From: Candidatus Obscuribacterales bacterium
GTDB taxonomy: Bacteria; Cyanobacteriota; Vampirovibrionia; Obscuribacterales; Obscuribacteraceae
DNA length: 64,000 bases
Reading direction: 5' to 3'
NCBI GenBank assembly: GCA_019637435.1
Contig: JAHBVO010000001.1
Coordinates: forward strand, 248,001-312,000
Part shown: positions 54,927-63,501 of the stretch, one piece after another
Layout of the letters: every line of letters begins with the position of its first letter
How positions within the stretch are numbered: position 1 is the first letter of the stretch
Made by a program: the position numbers and the translations under genes
Notes under the pieces: generated by a model
Told to the model about the DNA's origin: nothing
The model's input: the letters and a program-made list of their open reading frames with translations, nothing else
Databases searched by the model: none

Positions 54927-57065
54927 TTAATGAATCGGCTCTTGCCAGGTGTACTCTGAGACGCCGGTGCCCGTTTGCTTCACCGGCTTTGAAGGCGCCA
55001 CAACCCGCCTCTGGACAGGGACTCGCCCGGCCTGACGATCCAGGATAGCCTGAGTGTCAGGCGAGGCAATGATTGGCTGCATTTTGCTGACGTCGTTGGA
55101 TCTCATTGGTTGCAGCGCGGTGTTGTCGCCACCGATGAGCGTCGACTGCGGCTTACCGTGAGCACTGTAATACGCCTGGTTATAACGCTTCCACATGACC
55201 GCTGAGACAGTGCCCCCGGTGACGTTCTTGCCACCCGGTACAGACTTGTTTTCAGAGTTGCCGGTCCAGACCGCGGTGACCAGATCCGGAGTGAAGCCGA
55301 CGAACCAGAGATCCTTTGCTTCGTTTGCTGTGCCCGTCTTGCCCGCAACCTGTATTCCGGGTAGTTTCGCGTGTGTTCCAGTACCGCCGTCCACCACTTT
55401 CTTCAAAATTTCGACGATCTTTATAGTAGAGTCGCGATCGAGCACTCTCGCAGAATTCGGCTCGACCTTTGAGATGACCTTGCCGTGCTCGTCTTCAATG
55501 CGTCGAATAAATTGAGGCTCCATGAACATTCCGCCGCGTGCGATTGTTCCGTAAGCGGTCGCCATTGAAACCGGAGATGCTGCCGAACTGCCCAGAGAGA
55601 GCGCGAGAGTCGGAGCTAACGTTTCACTTATCCCCGCGCGACGAGCCGTATCGATAATCGGCCTGATACCGGTTTGCTGTGCGACTCTGACGCTGCAGAC
55701 GTTCCTCGAATAGGCGAGCGCCTGCTCAACTGTGATCAACCCCATGAATTTCTTGTCGAAATTCTGCGGTTCCCATACTTTGTCGCCATCGTCGAGCACC
55801 ATCAGTGGTGCGTCGGAAATGGAACTGGACGGGGTTAGAAGCTGCTGTTCGAATGCGGTCAGGTATACAAACGGTTTGAAGACCGACCCCATGGTGTGAG
55901 GATGTACAGCCGAATTCCACTGATTATCCAGATAGTTTCCGATACCGCCGACCATAGCGACTACAGCTCCGTCGTTTAAACGCATGGAAACCAATGCCGA
56001 CTGATCCAGTCCCGCAGGTAAACGATGCTGGTATTCGTTTAAAACCTTTTCGGCGGTTTTTTGAGCCTGCTGATCGAGGTTGGTATAGACTTTTAAACGC
56101 GCATGCCGTCTGAATTGCACTGTATCTTCGACCAGCTTCGCAACATAATTCGAATAGTACGGATACTTTGGAACGAACTGTTTAACTGACGCCGCCGGCG
56201 GTGCTGTTTTGAAAACCAATTGTGTATGTGCAGCGTCCCACGCTTCTCGTTCGGTTATGAAACCGTACTCGAGAAGCTTTCGAACGACGGACTGCTGCGA
56301 CTTTAGCGCCGCCAGCCGATGTGAGCGTTCACCAAGTTGAGACGGCGACTTAATTAAACCGGCAAGGAACGCAGATTCAGCGACTGAGAGATCTATTGCC
56401 GATTTCGCGAAATATGTTTTCGCCGCTTGCTCCGCTCCGTAAGCGCCCTGGCCGAAGTAGATCTGGTTTAAGTAGAGTTCCAGAATCCGTTCTTTCGAGT
56501 AGCGATTTTCAATCTGCGAGGCGACAAGACCCTCAGCCAGCTTCAGCGGAATGGTTCTGTTCTCATTCGGGAAGAAAACGTTTTTCACCAACTGCTGTGT
56601 GAGCGTAGAACCGCCCTGCACCTGCTTTCTTGCAGTGACGTTTGCAAGAGCCGCTCGCAAAACACCTTCAGCGCTTACACCATGGTGATCGTAAAAGTAG
56701 TGATCTTCTTGCGCGAGGACCGCCACAATTAGATTCTTGGAAATTTTTTCTAGCGAAACTACCTCGCGTTTCTCCTTCTCCGGAAATACGCAAATCAGCT
56801 TGTCATCAATATCGTAGACCGATATTGATGCGCCCGGGTGATAATTCTCCAGTATAGATATGTTCGGAACCTTCGCCAGATGAATCCATACAAGCATCAT
56901 GAGGACACAGACACCAAAGGTCACTAGCAGCGTGACGCTGGTTACGGTTACTCGAACAACCATCCAAAAGCTGTCAAACACAGGTTTGACATTGTTGAAA
57001 CTTTTGAGCCGATTGTACCGATTAGGGTCAGACTCGAATTCGTATTCTTGCTTGCGACGACGCAA
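54927..57065 (-). CDS. Class A penicillin-binding protein (PBP1A type)
   Basis: 712 residues. The start is a TTG at 57065, as an in-frame stop lies directly upstream; GGAG is 11 bases away. One membrane helix (about 32-56) is followed by the GT51 glycosyltransferase domain (QEDHYFYDHHGVSAEGVLRA with the catalytic Glu, GGSTLTQQLVKNVFF, RKLAEG-like region ILELYLNQIYFGQGAYG) and the transpeptidase domain with the SxxK active site TMGSVFKPFVYL, SRN in AYSRNVCSVRVA, and KTGT in VAGKTGTANEAKDLWFVGF. It polymerises and cross-links peptidoglycan in the periplasm. The C-terminus is a short Pro/Lys-rich tail. An RlpA-like gene lies 75 bases upstream in the same direction, so they may be cotranscribed. 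Confidence 0.93.
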   Translation of the reverse strand: MRRRKQEYEFESDPNRYNRLKSFNNVKPVFDSFWMVVRVTVTSVTLLVTFGVCVLMMLVWIHLAKVPNISILENYHPGASISVYDIDDKLICVFPEKEKREVVSLEKISKNLIVAVLAQEDHYFYDHHGVSAEGVLRAALANVTARKQVQGGSTLTQQLVKNVFFPNENRTIPLKLAEGLVASQIENRYSKERILELYLNQIYFGQGAYGAEQAAKTYFAKSAIDLSVAESAFLAGLIKSPSQLGERSHRLAALKSQQSVVRKLLEYGFITEREAWDAAHTQLVFKTAPPAASVKQFVPKYPYYSNYVAKLVEDTVQFRRHARLKVYTNLDQQAQKTAEKVLNEYQHRLPAGLDQSALVSMRLNDGAVVAMVGGIGNYLDNQWNSAVHPHTMGSVFKPFVYLTAFEQQLLTPSSSISDAPLMVLDDGDKVWEPQNFDKKFMGLITVEQALAYSRNVCSVRVAQQTGIRPIIDTARRAGISETLAPTLALSLGSSAASPVSMATAYGTIARGGMFMEPQFIRRIEDEHGKVISKVEPNSARVLDRDSTIKIVEILKKVVDGGTGTHAKLPGIQVAGKTGTANEAKDLWFVGFTPDLVTAVWTGNSENKSVPGGKNVTGGTVSAVMWKRYNQAYYSAHGKPQSTLIGGDNTALQPMRSNDVSKMQPIIASPDTQAILDRQAGRVPVQRRVVAPSKPVKQTGTGVSEYTWQEPIH

Positions 57066-57140
57066 CTACTAGCGTTCTCCAGGTTCTATCTGGTTTAGAG
57101 TACATTTCATTGTAGCAGTCACGAAGATCAAGTAAAGCGA

Positions 57141-58235
57141 CTACATCAAGGTTTGCCCTTCCGGGATCGCGCGTGCGGTAGAGGGCTTCTTCTGTGCCGG
57201 GACCTCGAGGTTGGTTTGCTCGGTCATCGGCATAAACACTGTTGGCACGTAATTCGCGTGCCGAGCAGTCGTGCTGTATTCTGCTGTCTTTGCCGTGTGC
57301 TGCACGCTCTTATCGTTTTCGAGTGCGTCGTTTATAACCAGAAGAAACGTTGTTTCTGGCGCTTCCGGCTGCTCGACACCCTTGTGGGGAGTTCGGTTTG
57401 CAACGGAACTGGCAGGAAGGCTCGCAATAGCTTTGGTGGCTTCGGCAGCTGGTTTCGAACCGATGATCGCAATAGCTTTAGTGGCTTCGGCAGCTGGTTT
57501 CGAACCGGTGCTTGCAATAGCTTTAGTGGCTTCGGCAGCTGGTTTCAAACCGGTGCTTGCTATAGCTCTGGTTGCGTCAACAGCGGTTTTTGGACTGATG
57601 GTTGCTACAGCTGCCGGCTTTTCTTCGGTCTTAGAGATCGGCGGTTTCACGACTGCCGTAACTGTTTTAACCGTCTCCGAAGCTGGTTCAATCTTCACCG
57701 GTAGTAGCGCGGCGGGAACCGTTTTCGGTGGCAGCGCAGCAATGGTTGCGGCGTCGGCGTTCTGAGTAATGTAGTTCCTGACAGCATGACACTGATGCGA
57801 CTGCTTCAGTCCCTCTGCGCCTTCTTGCTTATCTAATACGCGTGCGGAGATTGGGATTTTTCCGCCGCCAGGAAAACCGAGCGCATGGGCGGCGGCTTTC
57901 GACACGTCCAGAACAAGGCTGGGATTGCCGAACGGACCACGGTCGTTTACTACGACAACACACGATTTGCCGTTTTTAGTATTAGTAACATGCAAGTGTG
58001 TTCCGAACGGAAGTGTTCTATGCGCGCAAGTAAGTTTAAATTTGTTGTGCGGCTGGCCAGACGATGTGCGGCGTCCATGAAGGTGGTCACCGTAATGATG
58101 AGAGTAACCGCTGAACGTATGACCCGCGGTTACGGCTACTTTCGCATGCGCACTATCTGCGGTGGCGCAGGTAAACAGAAAGGCAAGCGCCGATGTTGAT
58201 ACCACATTTGATGCTAGTCGAATAATCTTTCGCAT
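57141..58235 (-). CDS. RlpA-like double-psi beta-barrel protein
   Basis: 364 residues. The signal peptide (MRKIIRLASNVVSTSALAFL, ending ADSAHA) is followed by a double-psi beta-barrel domain (about 33-130): GHTFSGYSHHYGDHLHGRRTSSG, LTCAHRTLPFGTHLHVTNTKNGK, VVVNDRGPFGNPSLVLDVSKAAAHALG. The D-x-G-P-F and LDVS pieces are RlpA hallmarks; members cut naked glycan strands or bind them. The catalytic Asp and His positions seem present (NDRGPF and GYSHHYG). A variable region with a 15-residue tandem repeat (ATKAIASTGSKPAAE) follows, then an Ala/Pro-rich end. No SPOR domain is evident, so targeting by repeats is possible. It is upstream of PBP1A. Confidence 0.86.
   Translation of the reverse strand: MRKIIRLASNVVSTSALAFLFTCATADSAHAKVAVTAGHTFSGYSHHYGDHLHGRRTSSGQPHNKFKLTCAHRTLPFGTHLHVTNTKNGKSCVVVVNDRGPFGNPSLVLDVSKAAAHALGFPGGGKIPISARVLDKQEGAEGLKQSHQCHAVRNYITQNADAATIAALPPKTVPAALLPVKIEPASETVKTVTAVVKPPISKTEEKPAAVATISPKTAVDATRAIASTGLKPAAEATKAIASTGSKPAAEATKAIAIIGSKPAAEATKAIASLPASSVANRTPHKGVEQPEAPETTFLLVINDALENDKSVQHTAKTAEYSTTARHANYVPTVFMPMTEQTNLEVPAQKKPSTARAIPEGQTLM
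57421..57585 (-). repeat. 45-bp tandem repeat in the RlpA-like gene
   Basis: About 3.6 copies of a 45-base unit, starting points near 57424, 57469, 57514 and 57559, coding for 15-residue repeats of the TKAIASTGSKPAAEA type. The two central copies are almost identical in DNA. Confidence 0.85.
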
Positions 58236-58478
58236 GTCTAAAAAGCTATTGAAGGGAAATCGCTAACGTGAGCTCGGACGGGCAGCAAGGAGCCTGCGAA
58301 CATTTAGGTTCCGAATTCGTATATAGACTGTATTGTTGTAGCGCCTGTGAGTTTTTTTTGCATTAGAAATTAGCCAGTGTTAACTGATTCTGCTCGACAA
58401 CCAGAAGTGTTGTAGAGTTGAAGAAGGCGCCAGCGCCTGAAGCAGGAATTGCAAAGTAGTAACGGTAAGAAATTGTCA

Positions 58479-58766
58479 ATGGACCCATCGGTTTTAGTAA
58501 TAGTCGGAGTTGTGGCGCTGATAGTTTTGCCGTTTATTCTGGCTGTGCTTACGTTTCGTCCTCTTATCATCTCGATCGCCGACCGTATCGGTGGTCGGAA
58601 GAGCGGCGCCAAGGAAATCAAGGATCTCAAGCAGAAGCTGCTGATGTTGACGGAAGAGGTTCAGGACCTGCGTCACAAGGTTTCCACAATGGAAGATGAC
58701 TACCAGTTCTCGCAGCGGATGCTGGAAGACCTCGAAAGACGCTCCAAAGAACCCAGCAAAGATTAA
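58479..58766 (+). CDS. Small membrane protein with coiled-coil tail
   Basis: 95 residues from ATG 58479; a TTG at 58449 opens the same frame. One N-terminal membrane helix (about 4-27, VLVIVGVVALIVLPFILAVLTF) and a basic patch (ADRIGGRKSGAKEIK) precede a coiled coil (LKQKLLMLTEEVQDLRHKVSTMEDDYQFSQRMLEDLERR) of about 45 residues. The overall form (membrane helix, coiled coil, C-terminal Arg/Lys) is like PspB of the phage-shock system, but there is no PspA or PspC next to it, and I could not see direct similarity. It is divergent from the RlpA-like gene. Confidence 0.6.
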   Translation: MDPSVLVIVGVVALIVLPFILAVLTFRPLIISIADRIGGRKSGAKEIKDLKQKLLMLTEEVQDLRHKVSTMEDDYQFSQRMLEDLERRSKEPSKD

Positions 58767-58844
58767 TCCTTGAATTCTTCTGCACCCGTTCCCTGCCGGA
58801 GCAGACTCACACGCCGTGAATCCGCAAATCCTGAACTAACCGGC

Positions 58845-58898
58845 GTTAGAGCCTGTCCGGGCGTCAGAGCCTGAGCGCGCGTGAGAGCCTGAACGCGA
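58845..58898. repeat. Three imperfect 18-bp tandem units
   Basis: GTTAGAGCCTGTCCGGGC and two related units (58845, 58863, 58881) share AGAGCCTG and CG-rich ends. It lies in the gap downstream of the MFS gene. Confidence 0.6.
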
Positions 58899-58948
58899 GT
58901 TTCAAGCAAATGATGCCGCCGGAGGACGAGCGGCGCAGTATCCGCAAA

Positions 58949-60310
58949 CTAAACCGCGAGCGTCTCTCTGTCAGGTCTCTGAAACACGAGAACCGCGACA
59001 ACCGAAGACAGCGTAAAGAAGATAAGCAGCCCGAAAGCAGCGTTGAAACCGCCCGTCATGTCGGACAACCAGCCCGTCAGCACAGGAGCCAGAATACCCG
59101 CCAGCGCGAAAAAACTGTCCATTAGACCAAGGCTGGTCGCTGCCCGGTCTTTTGCGAGGTCGCAGTTAAGTGCATAGAAGCAGGCATTTGGCATGAGACC
59201 AAAACCAATTCCAAGTGAAATTACGATGAGTGCAAGGTCCCGATTGTCGCCTACGAAAAGCATCGGGATGAAACACAATCCGGAGATCAACTGGCAAATC
59301 CAGATCATGTGCGAGCGAGCGACGCGCATACTGCCGGTCTTCTTCCAGAGATAGTCGGAGAGAAAACCCGCCAGGGCGAGCAAGATTGCCGCGGTGAGCC
59401 AGGGGGCAATGAGAAACACCCCGATTTCTTTCAGGTTAGCGCCGAACTGTTTCTGGAAATAGCCTGGCAGCCAGGTGAGCGCAAAGAAGAGCGTATACCC
59501 GAACGCGAAGAAGGCGTAGTTGTTTGACATCAAAGACGGGTTGAGGAGCATGAATTTCCATGTTGTGCCGCCGTGTTGCAATTCGTGCGAACGCATTTGT
59601 TCGCTCGATTTGCTTCTGTCGACGGGCTTCCCGTCACGGATCAAGTTCAACTCTTCATCGGATACTTGCTTACAATTTTCCGGGTAGTCTCGGTACATAA
59701 AGTACCAGATGACCGCCCAACCTACGCCGAGCGAGCCCAGAATCGCAAACATTATCTTCCAGCCGAAAGCTGAAATCAGATTGGTGATGAACGGTGCTCC
59801 GATGACGTTCGCCATTGGCACTGCTGCTAGACCAATCGCTGTGGCGCGTGCGCGTTCGCTGGCCGGAAGCCAATCAGCGACGACTCTTGTGAGAGCCGGA
59901 AAATGGGGACCTTCGGCTAAACCAAGCAAAGTTCTAAAAGCGAATAGTAGCGGCAGATTGGCTGCCAGACCCATTACTGCTGTGCATAGCGACCACAACA
60001 GTGCCGCACCCGCCCACACTCGATGGGCTCCCCATCGGTCGACCATCATTCCGCCGCCCGTGGTCATAATCATGTAACCAACCGCGAAAGCCGCCGCCAC
60101 CATGCCGTATTGCGAATCGGAGATCCCGAACTCCGCCTTGAGCGGACCGATCGCGTACGATAGCGCCGATCGGTCCATATAGTTGATCAGCGTTATGAGG
60201 AAACCGAGACCGATGATGACCCAGCGGTATCCGAGCCCTGATGTCCGCGCCTGTGCGGGCGCTGCATATGCCTGAGCCTGGGCGGGGCCCGAAGAGTTTG
60301 AGTCTGTCAT
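58949..60310 (-). CDS. MFS transporter, anion:cation symporter (ACS) type
   Basis: 453 residues from ATG 60310; a frame open from 60442 adds 44 residues that look non-coding. Twelve hydrophobic segments are visible. Family landmarks: NYMDRSALSYAIGPLKAEFGISDSQYG, the GG.MVDRWGAHRVW loop 2-3 motif, LLGLAEGPHFPALTRVVADWLPASERARATAI, a middle loop with WYFMYRDYPENCKQVSDEE, and RSHM... C-terminal half loops. The ACS group takes up organic anions such as hexuronates, galactonate, sialic acid or phthalate. The substrate cannot be told. It is an isolated gene in front of the divergent Spy/CpxP-like gene. Confidence 0.85.
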   Translation of the reverse strand: MTDSNSSGPAQAQAYAAPAQARTSGLGYRWVIIGLGFLITLINYMDRSALSYAIGPLKAEFGISDSQYGMVAAAFAVGYMIMTTGGGMMVDRWGAHRVWAGAALLWSLCTAVMGLAANLPLLFAFRTLLGLAEGPHFPALTRVVADWLPASERARATAIGLAAVPMANVIGAPFITNLISAFGWKIMFAILGSLGVGWAVIWYFMYRDYPENCKQVSDEELNLIRDGKPVDRSKSSEQMRSHELQHGGTTWKFMLLNPSLMSNNYAFFAFGYTLFFALTWLPGYFQKQFGANLKEIGVFLIAPWLTAAILLALAGFLSDYLWKKTGSMRVARSHMIWICQLISGLCFIPMLFVGDNRDLALIVISLGIGFGLMPNACFYALNCDLAKDRAATSLGLMDSFFALAGILAPVLTGWLSDMTGGFNAAFGLLIFFTLSSVVAVLVFQRPDRETLAV

Positions 60311-60539
60311 GGTTGAGAGCGGTTTCCGAAACGAGAAGGTATTCGATAGTTTTTCGCCTGTTACCAGGCAAGATTGCGCCGAAACGGACCTTGCCGCGCA
60401 AGTGGGTTTCGCGGCCAAAATATGATTATCCGTCCTTAACAAATTAAATCAGAGGAAATTCTGTTAACAATTGAACTTTTTATGGGAACCTTTCGTCTTA
60501 TACATTGTCACCGCAATTTTTTTCTTAGAGGTCTCATTG

Positions 60540-61259
60540 ATGCTGAAATCGACAAAAGTCTACCTGGCGGCGCTTTCGATGGTTTCGACCATGGCGCTGG
60601 TCTCGCAGCCTGCTTTTGCGCAAATGGAATCTGACGATTCGTCCGATATGGGCGAAATCGACATTGTTTTGAACCTGCCCGATGCGCTTCCCACGGGCGA
60701 AGGCATTCCTGACTTCTCGTCTTCTGCGCCATCAGGTGGCGGCGAAATCGCCTTCAGTCTGCCTCTACCGAACCCCGGAGACGTTGTTGCAGCCATGCGT
60801 GGTGGCTCCGGCGGCTGGGGCCGTGGTCCCTGCCCAGTAGGGGCTCGCGGACGCGGCGGTTGTCCGCTGAACATGCTGGAGGGCGAAAATGCCGTGACCT
60901 CCGAGCAGTACGAAAAGCTCTATAGCCTCAAGAACAGCGTGCTCGATGCGCGCGGTCCTAAGATGCTGGAGCTTATGACTGCAAAGCGTCACCTTCGCGA
61001 CGAACTCACCAGGGAATCTATCGATGAGAAGGCCGTGAAGAAGCTCCAAAATCAAATCGCCAGCGCTAAAAGCGAGCTGACAAATCTCGAGATGGATAGC
61101 AAACTCCAGATGATGCAGATTCTCACAGGTGCACAGCGTAAGGAATTGCGGAAAGCGATGGTGGAAGGACCGAAACGCGGTGGTGCCAGTCCTTTTCATC
61201 AAATGATGCGGAAAATGATGGAGAAGGGACCTGGTCCCGGACACGGCGGCGCGAACTAG
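60540..61259 (+). CDS. Periplasmic Spy/CpxP-like protein
   Basis: 239 residues from ATG 60540 with AGAGG upstream; a frame opens 23 codons earlier, but this ATG gives an exact signal peptide (MLKSTKVYLAALSM, ending QPAFAQ). An acidic and then Gly/Pro-rich section (residues 25-110, with RGGSGGWGRGPCPVGARGRGG and two Cys residues) leads to a helical domain with TSEQYEKLYSLKNSV, RHLRDEL, and LTGAQRKELRKAM. LTGAQ matches the LTxxQ motif of Spy, CpxP and ZraP, periplasmic chaperones or metal-linked stress proteins. The tail has His and Gly residues. A stress or metal link is plausible here. Followed by about 350 bases without a gene. Confidence 0.75.
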   Translation: MLKSTKVYLAALSMVSTMALVSQPAFAQMESDDSSDMGEIDIVLNLPDALPTGEGIPDFSSSAPSGGGEIAFSLPLPNPGDVVAAMRGGSGGWGRGPCPVGARGRGGCPLNMLEGENAVTSEQYEKLYSLKNSVLDARGPKMLELMTAKRHLRDELTRESIDEKAVKKLQNQIASAKSELTNLEMDSKLQMMQILTGAQRKELRKAMVEGPKRGGASPFHQMMRKMMEKGPGPGHGGAN

Positions 61260-61610
61260 TCCGTACTCCACACCTCTCAAATTATGCCGGTACCGAGGTC
61301 CTAGCCGCAGGCGGCCAGGGCGGTATCGGCATTGCCTCATTCGGTGCTGCGGCAGAGCGGTATAGCGGCGTTATGTCATTCGGTGATGCGGCAGGCCGGT
61401 GCCAGCGTTTTGTCAGACCGGTGCTGCTCCGGCAGCTGGTTCGCGGAGCCTCATAACAGTCTTTCGCGGCTATTTTGGCGGGTTGTGTAACCGTCTGGTT
61501 ATGAAAGGTCCGATATAGCTACTTCTCGGCGGATCTGGGTATGAATCTCCTATGGCATCAATGAAAACCTCTCAAAGGTTTCGCGGAAATAGGCATCGCG
61601 AGAAAGCACG
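61260..61610 (+). other. Intergenic region with imperfect repeats and short upstream frames
   Basis: Two imperfect units of about 38 bases (61322-61358 and 61359-61397) share CATTCGGTG.TGCGGCAG. Short frames at 61541-61564 and 61561-61614 overlap each other and the start of the next gene by ATGA and TTGA. No RNA gene is evident. Confidence 0.4.
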
Positions 61611-63461
61611 TTGACTGACCCAAAATTTCATGCCGATCCGTCTGCCGCATCTGAAGAAGGCAGCGTGGTAACAAAATCCGATCCACTGGTCGGCAAAATT
61701 CTGGATGGACGTTTTGAGATCGAGGAAGTCATCGGCTCAGGCGGCGCTGGTGTCGTCTACAAGGCTAAACAGCTGCGCGTCAATCGCCACGTCGCCATAA
61801 AAACAATCAATATGGAAATAGACGCCACAGACGTTATTCGTGAGCGTTTCATGAATGAGATCAACAGTCTCTGCGCGCTCAGTCATCCTAATGTTGTCAC
61901 CGTATATGATTGCATTCTCGGGGAAGACCATCACCCGTACATAGTCATGGACTATCTCAAAGGACTGAGTCTTGATGCGCTTCTCCGCCGAGATGGCCCG
62001 TTGAGCCTGGAACAATTCGCACGCATCTCGTTGCAAGTTTTGAGCGCGCTCGATCACGCGCACAAAAAGGGAATCATTCACCGCGACATGAAGCCAGGCA
62101 ACATCATGCTGATGGATGACGACACCGATATCGTCAAAGTCGTGGATTTTGGTTTGGCTAAACTTACCCAATCGAATCGCAGTTTGACCAAGTCCGGAGA
62201 ACTCTGGGGCAGCCCCCCGTACATGGCTCCGGAGCAGGCGAACGGCGACCCTATCGATACGCGGACCGACATTTATGGTCTGGGCGCCGTATTCTACGAA
62301 ATGTTGACCGGAAAGGATCCGTTTTACGAGAGCACGACCGTATACGAGATTATTCAGGCACATATAGAGAAACCACCACCGCCGTTCATGCACGCTAACC
62401 CGGATCGACTGATACCGCCTGCGGTGCAGTCAGTAATCTTCAAGAGTTTAAACAAAAAGTCAGACGAACGATATCAAACAATCGCGGAGATGCAAGCGGC
62501 GCTGGTCGAGGCCCTTTCGCCGCAACTCGAAGGCGCTTCGCGCGATTATCTACTGCGTTTCTCAACTCGCAAGGCGGGTGATCAAGCCGCTCCCGTTGTC
62601 GGAGTTCATGAGACCAAGTTTGATGCGGATGAGTTGATCAAGGCCATCAACACGGACCTGACTGAACGTGCTGCCGCTTCACCCAAGTCGACCGCAACCG
62701 GTCTTAAAGCGTTGGGAACGACTGCTGCGAATTACAAGCCCACCTCCACCGCAACCAACCTTCCCGCTCTTGCAGCTCGAACAGTTTCCAACCCCAGCAC
62801 TTTTCCCGGCGTACCAGGTCAACCTGCCGATGTGACGCGATCAGCTCGACCTGGTGCCACCACTCACTCCGGCATTACTCCCGCTGCCGCTTCCGGAGCT
62901 TCTTCCGCTAAAGGAGGCGGTCCAGCTGACGATGCCGCTTTGAACTCACCTGTTGGCACTAAAACCTTTAGCGGTATCAACGCCGTTGCTTCGGCCGAGC
63001 AGAGCCCCGCGCGTAAGACTCTCTCTGCAAATCCCGCGCCAATTTCGCCGTCAACGTCGCTCGCTGCCGAGGCAAAAGCTGAGTTGACGAGTCCGTCCAT
63101 AAGCCCCAGTCTGCGTGCGACCATGACGCGCATGAGTCCGGCTGGTGATAGCAGAGTGGCTGCTACAAAGCGACCTGAGATAGAGCTTGCCATTCGCTGG
63201 CTGCCCTGGGCTATTGCCGGTTGCTGTTTTCTTCTTGCCGTCTCACTAGGTGGATTGGTGTTTGCTCTTTTGATGCGAGAACCGCCCACGCCCATCACTA
63301 TTTCAAGTCCAGACAAGAGTTCGACTGTCGTCGCGCCGGCTCTGGCCGCGCCGGAACCAGCACCGGCTAGCTTGGAAAATAAACGATCGGTGCGGCACAG
63401 GGGACATAACCGAGCATCACATTCGGTATCACCAAAAAATAGCAGCCTTCGCTCGCACTAG
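61611..63461 (+). CDS. Membrane Ser/Thr protein kinase with Ala/Ser/Thr/Pro-rich linker
   Basis: 616 residues. The start is a TTG at 61611, as there is no in-frame ATG before the kinase; GAGAAAG lies just upstream. The kinase domain (about 35-305) is complete: IGSGGAGVV, Lys64 in VAIKTI, HRD in IIHRDMKPGN, DFG in VVDFGLAK, and GSPPYMAPEQ. A linker of about 215 residues rich in Ala, Ser, Thr and Pro follows, then a membrane helix near 535-558 (LPWAIAGCCFLLAVSLGGLVFALL) and a short basic outside tail. The kinase faces the cytoplasm; the long linker may be a phosphorylation target. An upstream short frame may couple translation. Confidence 0.87.
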   Translation: MTDPKFHADPSAASEEGSVVTKSDPLVGKILDGRFEIEEVIGSGGAGVVYKAKQLRVNRHVAIKTINMEIDATDVIRERFMNEINSLCALSHPNVVTVYDCILGEDHHPYIVMDYLKGLSLDALLRRDGPLSLEQFARISLQVLSALDHAHKKGIIHRDMKPGNIMLMDDDTDIVKVVDFGLAKLTQSNRSLTKSGELWGSPPYMAPEQANGDPIDTRTDIYGLGAVFYEMLTGKDPFYESTTVYEIIQAHIEKPPPPFMHANPDRLIPPAVQSVIFKSLNKKSDERYQTIAEMQAALVEALSPQLEGASRDYLLRFSTRKAGDQAAPVVGVHETKFDADELIKAINTDLTERAAASPKSTATGLKALGTTAANYKPTSTATNLPALAARTVSNPSTFPGVPGQPADVTRSARPGATTHSGITPAAASGASSAKGGGPADDAALNSPVGTKTFSGINAVASAEQSPARKTLSANPAPISPSTSLAAEAKAELTSPSISPSLRATMTRMSPAGDSRVAATKRPEIELAIRWLPWAIAGCCFLLAVSLGGLVFALLMREPPTPITISSPDKSSTVVAPALAAPEPAPASLENKRSVRHRGHNRASHSVSPKNSSLRSH

Positions 63462-63501
63462 TTTCTTTTCACCTGTACCACTACGAGAACCGGTCTTGAA
63501 G

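Noticed and set aside
57421..57585. CRISPR-like array
   Set aside because: The period is 45 bases without unique spacers and it codes for protein repeats in the RlpA-like gene.
58479..58766. PspB homologue
   Set aside because: Topology is similar, but no conserved PspB residues or psp neighbours are seen, so it stays unassigned.
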